Positions 33,794-42,662 of a stretch of DNA of 64,000 bases are shown piece after piece. Under the pieces are notes generated by a model. The model worked only from the letters and a program-made list of their open reading frames with translations. It was not told the DNA's origin and did not search any database. How positions within the stretch are numbered: the stretch's first letter is position 1; each line of letters starts with the position of its first letter. The DNA is from Pseudahrensia aquimaris (GTDB lineage: Bacteria; Pseudomonadota; Alphaproteobacteria; Rhizobiales; Rhizobiaceae), in NCBI RefSeq assembly GCF_042676045.1, contig NZ_JBHTJV010000025.1, positions 186,001 through 250,000 on the forward strand, written 5' to 3'. The translations under genes were made by a program, and so were the position numbers.

Positions 33794-34663
33794 ATGGAAA
33801 TTGTAGCCCGGATAGAATCCTGCCTTGAAGACGCGATTGATCGCGCCACGGCAGAGCAGTGCCCACCGCTTCTTGCACAGGCAGTTCGCCATGCTGTATT
33901 TCCCGGTGGAGCGCGTGTTCGCCCCCAGCTTTGCCTTTCTGTTGCTGCGGCTTGTTCTGCCACGGATGAGCAAATTCCAGACGCTGTTGCCTGTGCAATT
34001 GAAATGATGCACTGCGCTTCGCTGGTTCATGATGATCTTCCCTGTTTTGACGATGCAGACCTTCGCCGCGGCAAGGAAACGGTCCACACACGCTTTGGAG
34101 AGCCGATTGCGGTTCTCGTGGGTGATGCGCTGATCGTCGAGGCTTTCAACACTGTTTCACTGGCTTGTGCACACAAGCCTGAGCGCATCGCGCCCCTTCT
34201 TTCCTGTATCAGCCGATCCGTTGGGATGTCCGGCGGCATAATTGCCGGTCAGGCATGGGAAAGCGAGCGGGACGTTGATGTTCACGAATACCATCGCGCA
34301 AAGACGGGCTCCCTCTTTGTCGGCGCGGTGGTTTCGGGCGCCATAGCAACGGGTGCAAACCCTGAGCCGTGGCGCCCACTCGGACAAAAGATCGGCGAAG
34401 CTTATCAGCTTGCCGATGATCTGCTGGATGCAGCCGGAACACAGGCCGAATGTGGCAAGCCGGTAGCGCAAGACAGCAGCCATGATCGCCCCAGCGCCGT
34501 TGCGCGATTGGGCATTGAAGGCACGATGAAGTTGTTGCGCCAAACGGTCGGTGAGGCGGTTGCCTGCATCCCTGATTGCGAGGGCGCGGAGGATCTTCGT
34601 GATCTGATCGCTGCCCAAGCCACGCGCCTGGTGCCTGCAAAACTTGCCAAGGCAGCAGCCTAA
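33794..34663 (+). CDS. crtE: Geranylgeranyl diphosphate synthase CrtE
   Basis: A 289-residue prenyltransferase supplying GGPP for carotenoids and the bacteriochlorophyll tail. The first Asp-rich motif is HDDLPCFDDADLRRG and the second LADDLLDAAG. The ATG at 33794 gives the normal length; GTG 33779, closer to a GGAG site, is possible. The longer frame from 33716 would run through the PpsR boxes and is spurious. Confidence 0.92.
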   Translation: MEIVARIESCLEDAIDRATAEQCPPLLAQAVRHAVFPGGARVRPQLCLSVAAACSATDEQIPDAVACAIEMMHCASLVHDDLPCFDDADLRRGKETVHTRFGEPIAVLVGDALIVEAFNTVSLACAHKPERIAPLLSCISRSVGMSGGIIAGQAWESERDVDVHEYHRAKTGSLFVGAVVSGAIATGANPEPWRPLGQKIGEAYQLADDLLDAAGTQAECGKPVAQDSSHDRPSAVARLGIEGTMKLLRQTVGEAVACIPDCEGAEDLRDLIAAQATRLVPAKLAKAAA

Positions 34664-34683
34664 GGCTGCGGACGGGGCTTCGG

Positions 34684-35790
34684 GTGAGCTTATACGAAAG
34701 CTGGCTCGACTTCCGTGAAAAGTGCCTGACCTCCAAACGCTTCCACGACTTTGCCATCCGTTTTCCGCTCACGCGCCCCGTTGTGCGCAAACGCCAAAGT
34801 GAGCTTTTCGATCTCGTATCCGGTTTCGTTTATTCCCAAATTCTAGCGTCCTGTGTGGAGCTGAATATTTTCTCACATGTCGCCGGCAAGGGTCGTACGA
34901 TTGCAAGTCTGGCGGGAACCCTCAAACTGCCGGAAGACGAAACGCGCCGTCTGTTGGACGGTGCAGTTTCGCTGCGTTTGCTCGAAAAGATCGAGGATCG
35001 CTACAGATTGGGCGATCTGGGCGCTGCGCTATCCATAAACAAGGGCGTTTTGGCCATGATTCGCCATCACGGCGCACTTTACAAAGACTTGACCGACCCT
35101 GTTGAACTGCTCCGCGGTGGGCGGCGTGAAACCAATCTTTCGCGCTATTGGGACTATGCGATGAGCGAAGATCCCGTTCGTTCGGATGATGCCGACGTTG
35201 CGCCGTACAGCGAATTGATGAGCGAAAGCCAGATTATGGTGGCTGAGGAGATCGCTGCCTGTTTTCATTTTGCCGATTACGAGACGCTGCTGGATGTTGG
35301 CGGAGGGCAGGGCACATTCCTGCGCACCATCGCACCCCATGCGGAGCATCTCGATTTGATGTTGTTTGATCTTCCTGCCGTGGCGGCGCGAGCTGAAAAA
35401 CAGTTCGCCGACGCCGGATTTGGCGACCGTATCGTGTGCCATGGCGGCTCGTTTTTCGATGATCCGCTGCCTGTTGGTGCCGATCTGGTTTCGCTGGTGC
35501 GGATTGTTCACGACCATGACGACGAACCCGCGCAGAAGATCGTGCAGGCGGTCTACGATTGCTTGCCAAAAGGCGGAACGCTGATTCTGTGTGAGCCGAT
35601 GTCCACAGGCGGATCGGCCCACAGAATCGCTGATGCCTACTTTAATTTCTATCTCTACGCGATGGGCAGCGGCCGGCCCAGATCGCCGCAAATGCTGACA
35701 AATATGCTGGAATCGTGCGGGTTTTCGTCCGTTCGGCTCGTTCCAACGCGTGCGCCGCTGATCACCAGCATTCTTTGCGCACAAAAGTAG
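34684..35790 (+). CDS. crtF: Hydroxyneurosporene O-methyltransferase CrtF
   Basis: A 368-residue SAM-dependent methyltransferase making the methoxy end group of spheroidene or spirilloxanthin-type carotenoids. The dimerisation part includes LFDLVSGFVYSQILASC, and the SAM loop LLDVGGGQGTFLRTI lies near residue 203, followed by LVRIVHDHDDEPA. It begins with GTG at 34684 after GGGG. It is downstream of crtE by 20 bases. Confidence 0.92.
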   Translation: MSLYESWLDFREKCLTSKRFHDFAIRFPLTRPVVRKRQSELFDLVSGFVYSQILASCVELNIFSHVAGKGRTIASLAGTLKLPEDETRRLLDGAVSLRLLEKIEDRYRLGDLGAALSINKGVLAMIRHHGALYKDLTDPVELLRGGRRETNLSRYWDYAMSEDPVRSDDADVAPYSELMSESQIMVAEEIAACFHFADYETLLDVGGGQGTFLRTIAPHAEHLDLMLFDLPAVAARAEKQFADAGFGDRIVCHGGSFFDDPLPVGADLVSLVRIVHDHDDEPAQKIVQAVYDCLPKGGTLILCEPMSTGGSAHRIADAYFNFYLYAMGSGRPRSPQMLTNMLESCGFSSVRLVPTRAPLITSILCAQK

Positions 35791-35799
35791 CTTCCCGAC

Positions 35800-35817
35800 T
35801 GTCAATTCAGCTTGACA
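35800..35817. promoter_or_regulatory. PpsR/CrtJ box upstream of bchC
   Basis: TGTCAATTCAGCTTGACA, an exact TGT-N12-ACA palindrome between crtF and bchC. It lies nine bases after the crtF stop and about 80 bases before the bchC start. Confidence 0.85.
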
Positions 35818-35825
35818 GTCTAGGC

Positions 35826-35843
35826 TGTCTATTTAATATTACG
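35826..35843. promoter_or_regulatory. Second, imperfect PpsR box upstream of bchC
   Basis: TGTCTATTTAATATTACG fits TGT-N12-ACA with one mismatch and stands eight bases from the exact box, repeating the spacing seen at crtD/crtE. Confidence 0.6.
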
Positions 35844-35896
35844 CGTAGGGAGTCCTGCGTCTGCACCGCTTGTGCAGAATGAAGGGACATTTTTAC

Positions 35897-36838
35897 GTGC
35901 TTACGCATGCAGTCATTTTTGAAGAGCCAGGAGTGCTCCACCTCGCAGATACTGCGCTTGCCGATCCGGCTGGCAACGATCTGGTGGTGGAATCGCGCTG
36001 GACCGGCATCAGCACAGGGACGGAGCGTTTGCTCTGGACCGGCAAGATGCCGAACTTCCCTGGCATGGGCTATCCGCTTGTTCCTGGCTACGAGACTGTC
36101 GGTGAAATCGTATCTGCCCCAACGTCTTTGATGCACCGCATTGGCGAAACGGTTTTTGTTGCCGGCTGTGGCAAATATTCGGACGTTCGTGGCCTGTTTG
36201 GCGGTTCGGCTTCGACTTTGGTTGTCGATAGCGACAAGGCTTTGAAGGTCGATGCGTCGCTGAAAACCCAGTCTGTGTTGATGGCGCTTGCTGCAACTGC
36301 CTGCCACGCGTTGGCGGCACCGGGTGCAAACCTGCCGGACTTGATTGTCGGCAACGGTGTTCTGGGTCGTTTGCTTGCACGGTTGACCGTGGCTCTCGGC
36401 GGAGAGCCACCAACAGTTTGGGAAACCAATCCTGCGCGTCGTACGGATGATGAGGCATTCCGCGTCGTAGACCCTTCGGAAGATGAAGGCGCGCGTTACG
36501 CAACCATTTTTGATGTCAGCGGCAGCGCCGACATTCTCGATCAACTCGTCGGCCATCTGGTGCCCGGCGGAGAGATCGTTCTGGCCGGTTTCTACAGTGA
36601 CCGGCTGAGCTTCGCTTTTCCGCCTGCTTTCATGAAAGAGGCGCGGCTGCGGGTCGCTGCCGAGTGGAAGCCCGACGATATGGAAATCGTAAACCGACTG
36701 CTCGGTGAGGGTTTGCTCTCGCTCGATGGTCTGATCACACACGAACACGCTGCGCACGATGCTGCGCAGGCCTACGAGACAGCGTTCAGCGATGCTGAAT
36801 GTTTGAAGATGGTCCTAAACTGGAGGGAGACAGTATGA
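35897..36838 (+). CDS. bchC: 3-hydroxyethyl bacteriochlorophyllide a dehydrogenase BchC
   Basis: A 313-residue dehydrogenase that oxidises the C3 hydroxyethyl group to acetyl. The start of the domain is HAVIFEEPG, and SRWTGISTGTERLLWTGKMP and VVPGYETVG-like LVPGYETVGEI are conserved. The start is taken as GTG 35897, with AAGGGA eight bases upstream; ATG 35879 has no ribosome-binding site. It heads bchCXYZ-pufQBALM and overlaps bchX by ATGA. Confidence 0.92.
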   Translation: MLTHAVIFEEPGVLHLADTALADPAGNDLVVESRWTGISTGTERLLWTGKMPNFPGMGYPLVPGYETVGEIVSAPTSLMHRIGETVFVAGCGKYSDVRGLFGGSASTLVVDSDKALKVDASLKTQSVLMALAATACHALAAPGANLPDLIVGNGVLGRLLARLTVALGGEPPTVWETNPARRTDDEAFRVVDPSEDEGARYATIFDVSGSADILDQLVGHLVPGGEIVLAGFYSDRLSFAFPPAFMKEARLRVAAEWKPDDMEIVNRLLGEGLLSLDGLITHEHAAHDAAQAYETAFSDAECLKMVLNWRETV

Positions 36839-37866
36839 CCGACGGAATGACACGCAAGGGCGACGACACGCCACGTGAAGACGACAATGTCGATATCTTT
36901 AACTTGTTGAAAGACGAGGCTGCGCAAGAGCCAGATCCGGTGCATACCGGTGAAGTCACCAAGGAAACTCAGATCATAGCGATCTACGGAAAAGGCGGCA
37001 TCGGTAAATCGTTCAGCCTTGCGAACCTATCCTACAACCTCGCGCAGCGCGGCAAGAAGGTCTTGCTGATCGGTTGTGATCCAAAGTCTGACACGACATC
37101 GCTGCTGTTTGGCGGTCGTTCATGCCCCACCATTTTGGAAGTCTCTTCGGCCAAAAAGGCAGCGGGCGAGGAAGTGTCTATTTCCGACGTTTGCTTCAAG
37201 CGCGATGGCGTTTTCGCCATGGAGCTTGGCGGCCCAGAAGTGGGTCGCGGTTGCGGCGGTCGCGGGATCATCCACGGCTTTGAACTCCTGGAAAAGCTCG
37301 GCTTTCATGACTGGGATTTCGACTATGTATTGCTCGATTTTCTGGGCGACGTGGTCTGCGGCGGCTTCGGCCTGCCGATTGCCCGCGACATGTGCCAAAA
37401 AGTAATCGTCGTTGCATCCAACGACCTCCAGTCGCTCTACGTGGCGAACAATGTCTGCTCGGCGGTTGAATATTTCCGCAAGCTGGGCGGCAATGTCGGT
37501 GTGGCCGGCATGTTGATCAACAAAGACGACGGTTCCGGCGAAGCTGCGGCATTCGCAGACAAAGTCGGCATTCCAGTTCTCGCAGCCATTCCGCAAGACG
37601 AAGACATTCGCCGCAAATCAGCCAGCTATCAGATCGTTGGTGACCCTGCCGGAGCGTGGGGCCCGATGTTCTCCGAACTCGCTGACAACATGATGACCGC
37701 GCCTCCGCGTCAGCCCAACCCACTCGACCAAGACGGTCTGCTGGGATTGTTTGCTGCCTCTGAAACGGGTGCGGATTACGTGCTGACACCTGCTGTTGTT
37801 GAAGACATGTGCGACCCGTCGCTGATCTCCAAGGAATCCCTGGAGGTTGTCTACGACAACGTTTGA
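36835..37866 (+). CDS. bchX: Chlorophyllide reductase iron protein BchX
   Basis: A 343-residue NifH-like ATPase that delivers electrons to BchYZ for C7-C8 reduction. The P-loop is AIYGKGGIGKSFSLANL near residue 50. Cluster cysteines are in GRGCGGRGIIHG and LGDVVCGGFGLPIARDM. The ATG at 36835 has GGAGGGAGA before it and overlaps the bchC stop. Confidence 0.95.
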   Translation: MTDGMTRKGDDTPREDDNVDIFNLLKDEAAQEPDPVHTGEVTKETQIIAIYGKGGIGKSFSLANLSYNLAQRGKKVLLIGCDPKSDTTSLLFGGRSCPTILEVSSAKKAAGEEVSISDVCFKRDGVFAMELGGPEVGRGCGGRGIIHGFELLEKLGFHDWDFDYVLLDFLGDVVCGGFGLPIARDMCQKVIVVASNDLQSLYVANNVCSAVEYFRKLGGNVGVAGMLINKDDGSGEAAAFADKVGIPVLAAIPQDEDIRRKSASYQIVGDPAGAWGPMFSELADNMMTAPPRQPNPLDQDGLLGLFAASETGADYVLTPAVVEDMCDPSLISKESLEVVYDNV

Positions 37867-39455
37867 TGCCCATGACACACGATTTAACCCCACTTGATGA
37901 GCGCATTGCTGCTTCTATTGAAGAAGTTGAAGCGAATGACGCTCCCATCGAGGCAGCTGACACTGCCGTCGATGGTGCTGGCTGTCATGCCGGTGCCGAT
38001 ACGATGCGCGATGCAGCTGCGAAAGCGGGCAAGAGCGAAATTCTGGAGCAATATGCCAAAGATTATCCGCAAGGCCCGCACGATCAGCCTCAAAGCATGT
38101 GTCCTGCCTTTGGATCTTTGCGCGTAGGCCTTCGCATGCGCCGCACTGCAACAATCCTCTCCGGTTCGGCTTGCTGCGTTTATGGCCTGACGTTCACATC
38201 GCATTTCTATGGCGCGCGCCGCACAGTTGGCTACGTACCGTTTGATTCAGAAAGCCTCGTGACGGGCAAGCTTTACGAAGACATTCGTGATGCCGTTCAT
38301 GAAATGGCTGATCCTGAAAAATACGACGCCATCGTTGTTACCAATCTTTGCGTACCCACCGCGTCGGGTGTTCCGCTGCAGATGCTGCCGCGTGAGATCG
38401 ACGGCGTGCGCATTGTCGGCATTGACGTTCCCGGTTTTGGCATCCCGACACATGCGGAAGCCAAAGACGTTCTGGCCGGTGCCATGCTGGCGTATGCGGC
38501 GAAAGAAGTTGCGGCCGGGCCTGTTCAGGCACCCTCGACCCAAGAGAAAAGCGGCAAACCGCGCATCACGATGGTTGGCGAAATGTTCCCCGTCGACCCC
38601 GTAAGCATCGGTGCCATGTTGGAGCCCATGGGGCTTGAAGCGGGCACCGTGGTTCCCACGCGCGAGTGGCGTGAATTGTATTCCGCTCTCGACTGCGCGG
38701 CCGTCGCTGCCATCCACCCGTTCTACACAGCTTCGTTCCGCGAATTTGAGCGCGCGGGACGGCCTGTCATCGGGTCTGCCCCTGTGGGACTGGATGGCAC
38801 CCATTCATGGCTGCAAGCTATTGGCGATGCCTGCGGTGTGGACGCCAAGTCCATAGCCAAAGCGCAAAACCTGATTTTGCCCGCTATTCGCGAAGCGCTT
38901 GAAGCCAAGCCCATCAATGGCCGCATCACGATTTCTGGTTATGAAGGCTCGGAATTGCTGGTCGCTCGGTTGTTGATTGAAAGCGGTGCAGACGTTCGCT
39001 ACGTCGGCACGGCCTGCCCTAAAACGCGGTTCTCTGCTGACGATTGCGCTTGGCTGGAAGCCAAAGGCGTATACGTCCAATACCGCGCATCGCTCGAAAA
39101 CGATTGCGCGGCAATGGAAGCTTTTGAACCTGATCTGGCGATCGGTACCACGCCGGTTGTGCAGAAGGCGAAGGAGCGCGGCACTCCTGGTCTTTACTTC
39201 ACCAACCTCATCTCAGCCCGTCCTTTGATGGGGCCTGCTGGTGCCGGTTCGTTGGCGGAAGTAGTCAATGGCGCCATTGCCAACAAAGAACGCTTCGACA
39301 CGATGAAGGAATTCTTTGAGGGTGTCGGCACGGGTCACACCGCTGGTGTGTGGGAAAAAACGCCCGAAGATCGTCCGGCTTTCCGCAAGAAGTTTGCAGC
39401 TAAAGCCGCACGCGCAGCCAACTCCGTTGATTCTGGGGAGGCGATAGGAAATTGA
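37866..39455 (+). CDS. bchY: Chlorophyllide reductase subunit BchY
   Basis: A 529-residue NifD-like subunit of chlorophyllide reductase. Conserved parts are SMCPAFGSLRVGLRMRRT, SGSACCVYGLTFTSHFYG, and VTNLCVPTASGVP. An extra acidic N-terminus precedes the domain. The ATG at 37866 overlaps the bchX stop by one base; ATG 37872 is possible. The 3' end overlaps bchZ. Confidence 0.94.
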   Translation: MPMTHDLTPLDERIAASIEEVEANDAPIEAADTAVDGAGCHAGADTMRDAAAKAGKSEILEQYAKDYPQGPHDQPQSMCPAFGSLRVGLRMRRTATILSGSACCVYGLTFTSHFYGARRTVGYVPFDSESLVTGKLYEDIRDAVHEMADPEKYDAIVVTNLCVPTASGVPLQMLPREIDGVRIVGIDVPGFGIPTHAEAKDVLAGAMLAYAAKEVAAGPVQAPSTQEKSGKPRITMVGEMFPVDPVSIGAMLEPMGLEAGTVVPTREWRELYSALDCAAVAAIHPFYTASFREFERAGRPVIGSAPVGLDGTHSWLQAIGDACGVDAKSIAKAQNLILPAIREALEAKPINGRITISGYEGSELLVARLLIESGADVRYVGTACPKTRFSADDCAWLEAKGVYVQYRASLENDCAAMEAFEPDLAIGTTPVVQKAKERGTPGLYFTNLISARPLMGPAGAGSLAEVVNGAIANKERFDTMKEFFEGVGTGHTAGVWEKTPEDRPAFRKKFAAKAARAANSVDSGEAIGN

Positions 39456-40906
39456 CCCTCATTCTCGATCACGACCGCGCTGGCGGTTATTGGGGCAGCG
39501 TCTACGCCTTCACAGCCATCAAAGGCTTGCAGGTGATTATCGACGGTCCGGTTGGTTGCGAAAACCTGCCGGTGACCTCGGTTCTGCACTACACCGACGC
39601 TCTGCCGCCGCATGAGCTTCCCATCGTTGTCACCGGCCTTGGTGAAGAAGAACTGGGCCAGACAGGCACGGAAGCCAACATGCGCCGCGCTCGCGCGACG
39701 CTTGATCCCGATTTGCCTGCCGTTGTTGTGACGGGCTCGATTGCTGAGATGATCGGCGGCGGCGTGACGCCGGAAGGCGCCAATGTTCAGCGCTTCCTGC
39801 CGCGCACCATCGATGAAGATCAGTGGCAATCCGCCGACCGCGCCTTGAAGTGGTTGTGGACGGAATTCGGCCCGAAAAAGGTCGGCAAGGTGAAGGCGCT
39901 TAAGGAGGGCGAAAAGCCTCGCGTCAACATTATCGGCCCGATGTATGGCACGTTCAACATGCCGTCCGATTTGGCAGAAATCCGCCGTCTCATTGAAGGC
40001 ATCGGCGCTGAAGTGAACATGACGTTCCCGCTCGGCTCGCATCTTGCGGATATTTCACGGCTTTCCAATGCGGAGGTGAATGTCTGCATGTACCGTGAGT
40101 TCGGTCGTCTGCTTTGCGAGACGTTGGATCGCCCATATCTGCAAGCGCCCATTGGCATCCATTCGACGACGGCCTTTCTGCGCACTTTGGGCGAAATGCT
40201 GGACCTCGATCCAGAACCGTTCATCGAACAAGAAAAGCACACGACGCTGAAACCCATGTGGGACTTGTGGCGCTCGGTGACGCAGGATTTCTATGCCACC
40301 GCGAGTTTTGCGGTTGTCGCCAACGACACCTATGCGCGCGGGCTGCGCAATTTCCTCGAAGAGGAAATGGGCATGCCGTGCAAGTTTTCGATCTCGCGGT
40401 GTGTGGGTGTGAAGACTGACAACCAGAATGTCCAAGATTTGATCGCGGAAAAAGCGCCGATGATCGTTTTCGGATCGTTCAACGAGCGCATGTACATGGC
40501 TGATCAAAGTTCGCGGTCGGCGTATATCCCTGCATCGTTTCCTGGTGCCATTATTCGCCGCCATACCGGCACACCCTTCATGGGCTATGCGGGCACGTCG
40601 TATTTGATGCAGGAAATCTGCAACAGTCTGTTCGACTTTTTGTTCAACATCCTGCCGCTAACCAGCCAGATGGATGCAACGGCTGAAGCCGTCCCCGCAA
40701 AAATCAAAAACGCCCCGCCTTGGGATCAGGAAGCTCGCCGCAAGCTCGACGAAATCGTCGACCGTGAGCCGATCCTTGTGCGGATTTCCGCAGCCAAGCG
40801 GCTTCGGGATGCCTGTGAGCGCGATGCGCTCGCGGCTGGCGAAGACCTCATTTCGATCGAGCGCGTTCTTGCCTCGGCGAAGACAATTTCAAGGAGCGCG
40901 GCATGA
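39452..40906 (+). CDS. bchZ: Chlorophyllide reductase subunit BchZ
   Basis: A 484-residue NifK-like subunit, partner of BchY. Recognisable stretches are DHDRAGGYWGSVYAFTAIKG, VIIDGPVGCENLPVTSVLHY and GHLADISRL-like LGSHLADISRLSNAEVN. The start is a TTG at 39452 that overlaps the bchY stop (TTGA) and has GGGGAGG upstream. pufQ follows after 36 bases. Confidence 0.94.
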   Translation: MTLILDHDRAGGYWGSVYAFTAIKGLQVIIDGPVGCENLPVTSVLHYTDALPPHELPIVVTGLGEEELGQTGTEANMRRARATLDPDLPAVVVTGSIAEMIGGGVTPEGANVQRFLPRTIDEDQWQSADRALKWLWTEFGPKKVGKVKALKEGEKPRVNIIGPMYGTFNMPSDLAEIRRLIEGIGAEVNMTFPLGSHLADISRLSNAEVNVCMYREFGRLLCETLDRPYLQAPIGIHSTTAFLRTLGEMLDLDPEPFIEQEKHTTLKPMWDLWRSVTQDFYATASFAVVANDTYARGLRNFLEEEMGMPCKFSISRCVGVKTDNQNVQDLIAEKAPMIVFGSFNERMYMADQSSRSAYIPASFPGAIIRRHTGTPFMGYAGTSYLMQEICNSLFDFLFNILPLTSQMDATAEAVPAKIKNAPPWDQEARRKLDEIVDREPILVRISAAKRLRDACERDALAAGEDLISIERVLASAKTISRSAA

Positions 40907-40942
40907 CCAACCAATCCGCGTCCGCAACGGGAGGACATGCAC

Positions 40943-41155
40943 ATGTCTGACGCACCAATGGACCGCCACATGGTTCACCACACCTCGCAAACCGGTTCCG
41001 CGATCGTTTATCGCGGCCTCGTTAGCGTGATTTTCATTTTCTCAATCGCGGCCATCGCTGCTGGCCGTCTGGCCGGACGCGCCGGGCAGGGCAGTATCTG
41101 GAGCGAGGCTCGCGCCAACGCCCATGCGGCTGCCGGCTACGCCGTCAAATATTGA
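40943..41155 (+). CDS. pufQ: PufQ-like small membrane protein
   Basis: A 70-residue protein between bchZ and pufB, the standard pufQ position. It has one membrane helix (GLVSVIFIFSIAAIAAGRL) and the conserved-looking tail SEARANAHAAAGYAVKY. PufQ is thought to handle bacteriochlorophyll during antenna assembly. GGGAGG lies eight bases before ATG 40943. The call rests mainly on size, topology and position. Confidence 0.72.
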   Translation: MSDAPMDRHMVHHTSQTGSAIVYRGLVSVIFIFSIAAIAAGRLAGRAGQGSIWSEARANAHAAAGYAVKY

Positions 41156-41273
41156 GATTTCAAGAATTTCCTGAGTCCGTTTTGGGCGAAGGGGATACCG
41201 GTTCGTGGGAACCGAACCCTGCCGCGGGGGTATGCCGCGGTAACTGCCGAAAGGCAAATGAAGGAGGTTTCTT

Positions 41274-41498
41274 ATGGCCGCTTCCGAAACAGCATCTGCG
41301 ACTGGCATGACCAGTGGCGAAGCTCGGGAATTTCATAGGATCTTCATGAAGAGCACGATCGCGTTCACAGGCTGGGCATTTGCTGCTCACGTCCTCGTGC
41401 ACATGTGGCGCCCATGGATGTTCCAAGACGCAACCGCACAGTCCTCGATGATGGACGGGATTAATTCCCTGACATCTATCGTGACGGCAATGGTCTAA
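41274..41498 (+). CDS. pufB: Light-harvesting 1 beta polypeptide PufB with long C-terminal tail
   Basis: A 74-residue antenna protein. The core EFHRIFMKSTIAFTGWAFAAHVLVHMWRPWM contains the bacteriochlorophyll-binding His (AAHVLV) and the WRPW end in the usual order, split here for length: EFHRIFMKS and AAHVLVHMWRPWM. After WRPW there are about 25 further residues (FQDATAQSSMMDGINSLTS and beyond), where classical LH1 beta chains stop soon after. AAGGAGG precedes the ATG. Two GC-rich hairpins lie in the 118-base gap after pufQ. Confidence 0.9.
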   Translation: MAASETASATGMTSGEAREFHRIFMKSTIAFTGWAFAAHVLVHMWRPWMFQDATAQSSMMDGINSLTSIVTAMV

Positions 41499-41509
41499 GG
41501 AGAACCAAA

Positions 41510-41689
41510 ATGCATAAAATTTGGCTCATCTTTGATCCGCGCCGGATCATGGTCGCACTGGCCGTGTTTCTGTTCACGCTGGCTGTCTTGATCCACTTCG
41601 TCCTGCTCTCAACTGAGCGGTACAACTGGCTCGACATCAAGCCGGTCGCCTCTGTTGAGGTTACCGAGGTTACATCGCTTCATACGTAA
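41510..41689 (+). CDS. pufA: Light-harvesting 1 alpha polypeptide PufA
   Basis: A 59-codon gene beginning at ATG 41510 (AAGGAGA upstream) and ending at TAA 41687. The protein starts MHKIWLIFDPRRIMVALAVF; the helix continues to AVLIHFVLLSTERYNWL, with the chlorophyll-binding His in LIHFVLLST. This is the classical LH1 alpha pattern KIWxxFDPRR. The remaining tail is DIKPVASVEVTEVTSLHT. Confidence 0.95.
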   Translation: MHKIWLIFDPRRIMVALAVFLFTLAVLIHFVLLSTERYNWLDIKPVASVEVTEVTSLHT

Positions 41690-41705
41690 GCGTTGGCCTT
41701 CCTCT

Positions 41706-41733
41706 GGCAGGCGGGGGGTCGCTCTCGCCTGCC
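41706..41733 (+). other. pufA-pufL intercistronic hairpin
   Basis: GGCAGGCG pairs with CGCCTGCC around a 12-base loop, 17 bases after pufA. A hairpin here in other puf operons protects the pufBA segment from 3' decay and so raises LH1 over reaction-centre transcripts. It is not followed by a T tract. Confidence 0.7.
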
Positions 41734-41766
41734 GGAATCTAATTTTGAATTTATGGAGAACCAGCT

Positions 41767-42651
41767 ATGGCTTTGCTGAGTTTCGAACGAAAATATCGTG
41801 TTCGTGGTGGTACACTGCTCGGCGGTGACCTATTCGACTTCTGGGTCGGGCCGTTTTATGTCGGTTTCTTCGGAGTCACCACGATCTTCTTCTCTGTCCT
41901 TGGCACGCTGCTTCTCATTTACGGCGCTGCGCTGGGGCCAACTTGGAATATCTGGCAAATCAGCATCAATCCACCGACTGCGGACTATGGCATGTCGCTG
42001 GCGCCAATGGCCGAAGGCGGGCTTTGGCAGATCGTTACTTTCTGTGCGGTCGGAGCTTTTGGCTCATGGGTGCTGCGCGAGGTTGAGATTAGCCGGAAAC
42101 TGGGAATGGGTTACCACGTACCATTCGCCTTTTCAGTCGCTGTATTCGCCTTCGTTACACTCAATGTCTTCCGTCCGATGGCCATGTGGCTGACCGGCGA
42201 CGGTGGTTGGAGCCACGGCTTTCCCTATGGCATCTATTCGCATCTCGAATGGGTGAACAACGTTGGCTACGCCTATGGCAACTTCCATTACAACCCGGCG
42301 CATATGATCGCCATCACTTTCTTCTTCACCACCACACTGGCGCTTGCGCTGCATGGTGGTTTGGTTTTGTCTTCCACCAACCCTGGCGGCGGACAAGAAG
42401 TGAAGACGCCGGAACACGAAGACACCTATTTCCGCGATTTCATCGGTTATTCCATCGGCACGCTGGGCATTCACCGCATTGGCCTGTTTCTGGCGCTTAA
42501 TGCCGGTTTCTGGAGCGCGGTCTGCATCATCATCTCGGGCCCGCTATGGACCGACGCATGGGCTGACTGGTGGACCTGGTGGCTCGAACTCCCGATTTTC
42601 GCTCAGGAAGACCTGGTGCGTGAGATCGGCGATCTCGATTACCTCGACTAA
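41767..42651 (+). CDS. pufL: Photosynthetic reaction centre L subunit PufL
   Basis: A 294-residue, five-helix subunit of the type II reaction centre. The start MALLSFERKYRVRGGTLLGG is typical. The cofactor and iron ligands lie in YGNFHYNPAHMIAI and ALALHGGLVLS, and GTLGIHRIGLF is conserved. The C-terminal tail after WWTWWLELP (IFAQEDLVREIGDLDYLD) is long and acidic. GGAG precedes the ATG. pufM follows after 11 bases. Confidence 0.96.
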   Translation: MALLSFERKYRVRGGTLLGGDLFDFWVGPFYVGFFGVTTIFFSVLGTLLLIYGAALGPTWNIWQISINPPTADYGMSLAPMAEGGLWQIVTFCAVGAFGSWVLREVEISRKLGMGYHVPFAFSVAVFAFVTLNVFRPMAMWLTGDGGWSHGFPYGIYSHLEWVNNVGYAYGNFHYNPAHMIAITFFFTTTLALALHGGLVLSSTNPGGGQEVKTPEHEDTYFRDFIGYSIGTLGIHRIGLFLALNAGFWSAVCIIISGPLWTDAWADWWTWWLELPIFAQEDLVREIGDLDYLD

Positions 42652-42662
42652 GGAGAGGGCAC

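Noticed and set aside
40903..40950. A short frame starting ATGACCAAC at the bchZ stop.
   Set aside because: It ends after 15 codons and has no feature; pufQ from 40943 has the ribosome-binding site.
41160..41273. A second antenna gene between pufQ and pufB.
   Set aside because: No frame gives an antenna helix; the stretch holds two GC-rich hairpins only.
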